A stretch of DNA of 34,922 nt from an uncultured Nostocoides sp. (GTDB taxonomy: Bacteria > Actinomycetota > Actinomycetes > Actinomycetales > Dermatophilaceae): positions 1-34,922 of the forward strand of contig CALLZC010000028.1 of assembly GCA_937858995.1 (NCBI GenBank). The letters are read 5' to 3'. The notes under the pieces were generated by a model, which was not told the origin of the DNA, did not search any database, and saw only the letters and a program-made list of their open reading frames with translations. This document shows, piece after piece, positions 32,428 to 34,922 of the stretch. The translations under genes and the position numbers were made by a program. Numbering within the stretch: position 1 is the first letter of the stretch; the number at the start of each line of letters is the position of its first letter.

Positions 32428-32745
32428 ATGCCCACCAACACCATCGACAATCGCACCTTCACGGTGAACGCCGAAGGCTTCTTCACCAACCGCGACGAAT
32501 GGAGTGAGGAGCTCGCGGCGATCCTGGCCGAGTTGATCGGCATCGATGAGATGACCGAAGAGCATTGGGCGCCCTTGCGATTCATGCGCGAGGACTCCGC
32601 CAAGACGGGGGTCACCCCCACGCTGCGCCGGATGCAAGCGGTCGGCGGATTCGACGTCAAACACCTCTTCGCGCTCTATCCCGGCAAGCCCGCCAAGAAG
32701 ATGGCCTACCTTGCCGGGCTCCCCAAGCCCGTGGGCTGCGTCTAA
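32428..32745 (+). CDS. DsrC/TusE-family sulfur carrier with a single cysteine
   Basis: A 105-residue protein. Seen: NAEGFFTNRDEWSEELAAILAE, the middle MTEEHWAPLRFMRE, and the C-terminal arm LAGLPKPVGCV with the conserved penultimate Cys104. In DsrC of sulfate reducers a second Cys lies 11 residues earlier; here that position is Ala93, so this is the one-Cys TusE-like type that carries persulfide. The ATG at 32428 follows the sqr stop by 6 nt. No dsrAB, tusBCD or mnmA is in the window, so tRNA thiolation is less likely than sulfide oxidation. This would accept sulfane sulfur downstream of SQR, an inference. Confidence 0.88.
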   Translation: MPTNTIDNRTFTVNAEGFFTNRDEWSEELAAILAELIGIDEMTEEHWAPLRFMREDSAKTGVTPTLRRMQAVGGFDVKHLFALYPGKPAKKMAYLAGLPKPVGCV

Positions 32746-32774
32746 ACCCGAACCGACTGAACACGAGAGATTCG

Positions 32775-33392
32775 ATGCGATCACTACCCGACGGATTCAT
32801 CCTTCCCGACTTCGGCGCGACCGCTGCTCGACCGACGTCCACTGCGGCCCCGGAAGCAGCGGGCGAGGCCGCGGGCCCGGCATACAGCGGACCGCGCAAG
32901 CTCTCGCTCATCTGCTCCAAGGGCAACCTCGACATGGCCTACCCGGGCCTGATCCTCGGCAACGCAGCGGCCGGCGAGGGGATCGAGACGCACATCTTCT
33001 TCACCTTCTGGGGACTGGACATCGTCAACAAGAAGACCAATGCCAAGCTCAAGTTCACGATGCTCGGCAACACGGCCATGCACATGGCGGACCTGGGGGC
33101 GATCCGGCCCGGCCTGGAGCACAAATCGATGCCGCAGGTCATGGGACAGCTTCCCGGCATGACGTCGATCGCGACCAAGATGATGAAGAAGCAAATGGCG
33201 GACCTGGAGATCCCCGACGTCCCGGAGTTTCTCGACCTGCTGCAGGCGGCGGGCGTGCACATGTACGCCTGCAAATTGTCCTTCGACATGATGAAGATGA
33301 TCGAGGCCGACCTCCACCCCGCTGTCGAGGGCGTCATCAGTGCCGCCGACTTCATCGAGATCAGTGAGGGCGCGCAGACCATCTTCATCTAG
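32775..33392 (+). CDS. DsrE2-like sulfurtransferase subunit
   Basis: A 205-residue DsrE/DsrF-family protein of the DsrE2 type. Seen: a polar, Ala/Pro-rich N-terminal region (1-40), LSLICSKGNLDMAYPGLILGN with Cys47, THIFFTFWGLDIV, a Met-rich segment (MTSIATKMMKKQMADLE), and GVHMYACKLSFDMM with Cys166. The two Cys fit DsrE2-type proteins, which pass persulfides in sulfur-oxidising organisms; some are membrane-bound but no clear span is seen. GAGAG upstream supports the ATG at 32775, 29 nt after the DsrC-like stop. It completes the three-gene module SQR-DsrC-DsrE2. Confidence 0.85.
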   Translation: MRSLPDGFILPDFGATAARPTSTAAPEAAGEAAGPAYSGPRKLSLICSKGNLDMAYPGLILGNAAAGEGIETHIFFTFWGLDIVNKKTNAKLKFTMLGNTAMHMADLGAIRPGLEHKSMPQVMGQLPGMTSIATKMMKKQMADLEIPDVPEFLDLLQAAGVHMYACKLSFDMMKMIEADLHPAVEGVISAADFIEISEGAQTIFI

Positions 33393-33424
33393 GCCGCAAC
33401 CTGCGAGTCCGCGGCGGAGCGCGC

Positions 33425-33453
33425 TTGCATCCGGCGGCTGGGCTGCCCAGACT
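33425..33453 (+). promoter_or_regulatory. Promoter of the alpha/beta-hydrolase gene
   Basis: TTGCAT (33425-33430), a 17-bp spacer and CAGACT (33448-33453) precede the GTG at 33460 by 6 nt, giving a leaderless start. Confidence 0.5.
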
Positions 33454-33459
33454 GCGGAC

Positions 33460-34356
33460 GTGGACATCCGAGAGCTGCGGGCGCCGGTCGAGCACGGACC
33501 CTGGCCGCCACTGACTCATCTGCCGCCCCTGAGCTTCGAGCCCTTGCGTGGTGCTCGATCGTGGACCGGACTGACCTACGCGCAGGTCCCGGGATTCCGG
33601 CCGCTCGTCCTGGATCTCCATGTGCCGCAGGCGACTCGGCCTGCGCCCTTGGTCATGTGGGTTCACGGCGGTGGGTGGTCGGAGGGGGATCGCCGGCTGG
33701 TACCCCTCCAATGGGGACAGCAGGAGCTCTTCCAGCGACTCATCGATGCCGGCATTGCGGTCGCGACGCCGGACCACCGGCTCATTGGTGAAGCTGCCCC
33801 CGATGACATGGTGCGCGATCTCGTCGCCGCCCTGCGCTATGTCCGCCACTATGCGCTCGACCTCGGGCTCGACGTGGATCGGGTGGCTGTATGGGGTGAC
33901 TCGGCCGGCGCGCACCTGGCGTCCCTTGTCGGCCTCGCCGGCAGCGCGGCGCGACCGGACCCCCACTTCCTGGGCCGGCTCGGTGTGGGCGCGGGTCGCA
34001 CCGATGTGGCCGCCATCATCTGGTGGTACGGCGCCTCGGACCTGACCGTCCTGCCGGACTTGACCGAATCGCTGTGGCGTGGAGTCGATTCCGAGGCGCG
34101 CGACTGGCTGGCGATGGCGTACTCACCCGTGTCACATCTGCGTGCGGACTCGCCGTCGATGCTGATCATGCACGGGGACCAGGACTCTTTGGCGCCCCTG
34201 GAGCAGGCGACGCGGCTGCACGAACGGGCCCGGGCCGTGGGTGCCCGAAGTCGGCTGATCGTGGTGCCCGGAGCCGACCATGTCTTCGTCGGCGCCGACA
34301 TCGGGGTGCAGTGGCAGGTGGCCATCGAATTCCTGCAGGAGAGCCTCGGCGCGTGA
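33460..34356 (+). CDS. Alpha/beta-hydrolase (HSL-like carboxylesterase family)
   Basis: A 298-residue soluble esterase/lipase-like enzyme. Seen: the oxyanion-hole motif VHGGGWSEGD (His69), nucleophile Ser148 in WGDSAGAHLA, Asp242 in HGDQDSL and His274 in GADHVF: a complete triad. This is the BD-FAE/HSL-type layout. The start GTG 33460 fits the promoter spacing; the frame is open back to 33340 inside the DsrE2 gene. Substrate unknown; short acyl esters are typical of the family. Confidence 0.85.
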   Translation: MDIRELRAPVEHGPWPPLTHLPPLSFEPLRGARSWTGLTYAQVPGFRPLVLDLHVPQATRPAPLVMWVHGGGWSEGDRRLVPLQWGQQELFQRLIDAGIAVATPDHRLIGEAAPDDMVRDLVAALRYVRHYALDLGLDVDRVAVWGDSAGAHLASLVGLAGSAARPDPHFLGRLGVGAGRTDVAAIIWWYGASDLTVLPDLTESLWRGVDSEARDWLAMAYSPVSHLRADSPSMLIMHGDQDSLAPLEQATRLHERARAVGARSRLIVVPGADHVFVGADIGVQWQVAIEFLQESLGA

Positions 34357-34385
34357 TCGGCAACAGCGCGCTAGCCTCGCTTGCC

Positions 34386-34880
34386 GTGACTCCTGCGACC
34401 CACACCCTCCTGCTGCTGCGGCACGCGAAGTCCGACTGGGGCCACGCCGTGGGCGACCGGGACCGCCCGCTCGCGTCGCGCGGGCGCCGGCAGGCACCGC
34501 ATACCGGCCGATGGCTCGCGGAGCACGAACTGGTGCCGGATCTGGCCCTTGTCTCGCCGGCCGCGCGGGCCCGCCAGACCTGGGACCTCATCGCCGGGCA
34601 GTGGTCGGGCCCCCTGCCCAGCGTGCGGATCGAGGAGGCCGCCTATACCTTCGATGGTGCGGACTTGCTCGAGCTGGTTCGCGGCGCGTCGGAGTCCGTG
34701 GGTCGGCTGGCGCTGACCGGGCACAACCCTGGTCTGGAGGAGCTGGCGTCGGAGCTGACCGGCGAATGGGTACGGTTGCCGACCTCGGCCCTGGCCGTGA
34801 TCGAACTCGAGCGGTGGGCCGACGCCGGCGCCGGCCGGGCCCGCCTGCGGTATGCCGGTCGCCCCGCCGACGACGCCTGA
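34386..34880 (+). CDS. SixA-type histidine phosphatase
   Basis: A 164-residue phosphatase of the histidine-phosphatase superfamily, short SixA branch. Seen: RHAKSDW with catalytic His13, RPLASRGRRQAPHTGRWL, SPAARARQTWDL, and the second catalytic His113 in TGHNPGLEEL. GTG 34386 gives VTPATHTLLLLRHAK and has TAGCCT (34372-34377) 8 nt upstream; GTG 34353, overlapping the hydrolase stop, is an alternative with AGGAGAG behind it. SixA in E. coli dephosphorylates phosphohistidine proteins; the target here is unknown. The gene is complete: its stop lies just before the adapter. Confidence 0.88.
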   Translation: MTPATHTLLLLRHAKSDWGHAVGDRDRPLASRGRRQAPHTGRWLAEHELVPDLALVSPAARARQTWDLIAGQWSGPLPSVRIEEAAYTFDGADLLELVRGASESVGRLALTGHNPGLEELASELTGEWVRLPTSALAVIELERWADAGAGRARLRYAGRPADDA

Positions 34881-34883
34881 CCT

Positions 34884-34922
34884 CTGTCTCTTATACACAT
34901 CTGACGCTGCCGACGAATAGAG
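34884..34922 (-). other. Illumina Nextera i5 adapter, reverse complement (library artefact)
   Basis: CTGTCTCTTATACACATCT (34884-34902) is the reverse complement of the Tn5 mosaic end and GACGCTGCCGACGA (34903-34916) that of the read-1 overhang, followed by the start of the same index as at the left end. Peptides starting MYKRQ or MCIRD in this stretch are adapter translations. Confidence 0.98.

Noticed and set aside
1-34922. Inverted terminal repeats suggesting a linear plasmid or transposon
   Set aside because: The shared ends are Nextera adapter and index, including the Tn5 mosaic end used in library preparation.

Overview
This is a 34.9 kb contig of high-GC DNA from an actinobacterium, probably a member of the Micrococcales; an Intrasporangiaceae/Dermatophilaceae-like source is my guess from general sequence style only. 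The support is dense gene packing, frequent GTG starts, many start codons lying 6-8 nt behind a TANNNT -10 box (leaderless style), and actinobacterial families such as DUF4235, an EF-G2-like GTPase and an HTH-TOBE regulator. Both ends carry unremoved Illumina Nextera i5 adapter in inverted orientation (1-54 and 34884-34922), so the genuine sequence is about 55-34883 and the contig ends are technical.

Region by region. 55-2616: a truncated TetR-family regulator with a perfect inverted-repeat operator over the promoter of a divergent acyl-CoA dehydrogenase plus phosphotransferase-kinase pair, a pairing that recalls ACAD10/11 and the Lva hydroxyacid pathway. 2653-9756: a five-gene histidine degradation run, hutH-hutU-M20 amidohydrolase-hutF-hutI, in which the M20 enzyme occupies the place of a deformylase. 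9753-14761: DUF4235 protein, SanA/YdcF-type DUF218 protein, EF-G-like GTPase, DUF1648 membrane protein, TRIC/UPF0126 channel. 14825-18039 (minus): HTH-TOBE regulator followed by modA-modB-modC, a molybdate importer with overlapping stop/start codons. 18111-21940: D-2-hydroxyacid dehydrogenase, transglutaminase-like protein, and a GNAT acyltransferase overlapping an N-succinylamino-acid racemase/o-succinylbenzoate synthase.

22039-23300 (minus): a cobalamin riboswitch controls a secreted helical-repeat protein with no transporter beside it; this is the most intriguing locus. Upstream of it lies a pair of related inverted repeats spaced 60 bp apart. 23425-27870 (minus): an MFS transporter, a Fur-family regulator and glgX in one direction. 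27987-30202 (minus): a PhzF-fold protein and a secreted right-handed beta-helix protein. 30388-33392 (plus): a small secreted Gly/His-rich PepSY-like protein, a strong hairpin terminator, then a sulfur module of sulfide:quinone oxidoreductase, a one-cysteine DsrC/TusE protein and a DsrE2-like protein. 33460-34880: an alpha/beta-hydrolase and a SixA-type histidine phosphatase.

I saw no rRNA, tRNA, CRISPR array, IS element or phage gene. The window looks chromosomal and largely housekeeping or catabolic. All functional names rest on motifs recognised by eye.
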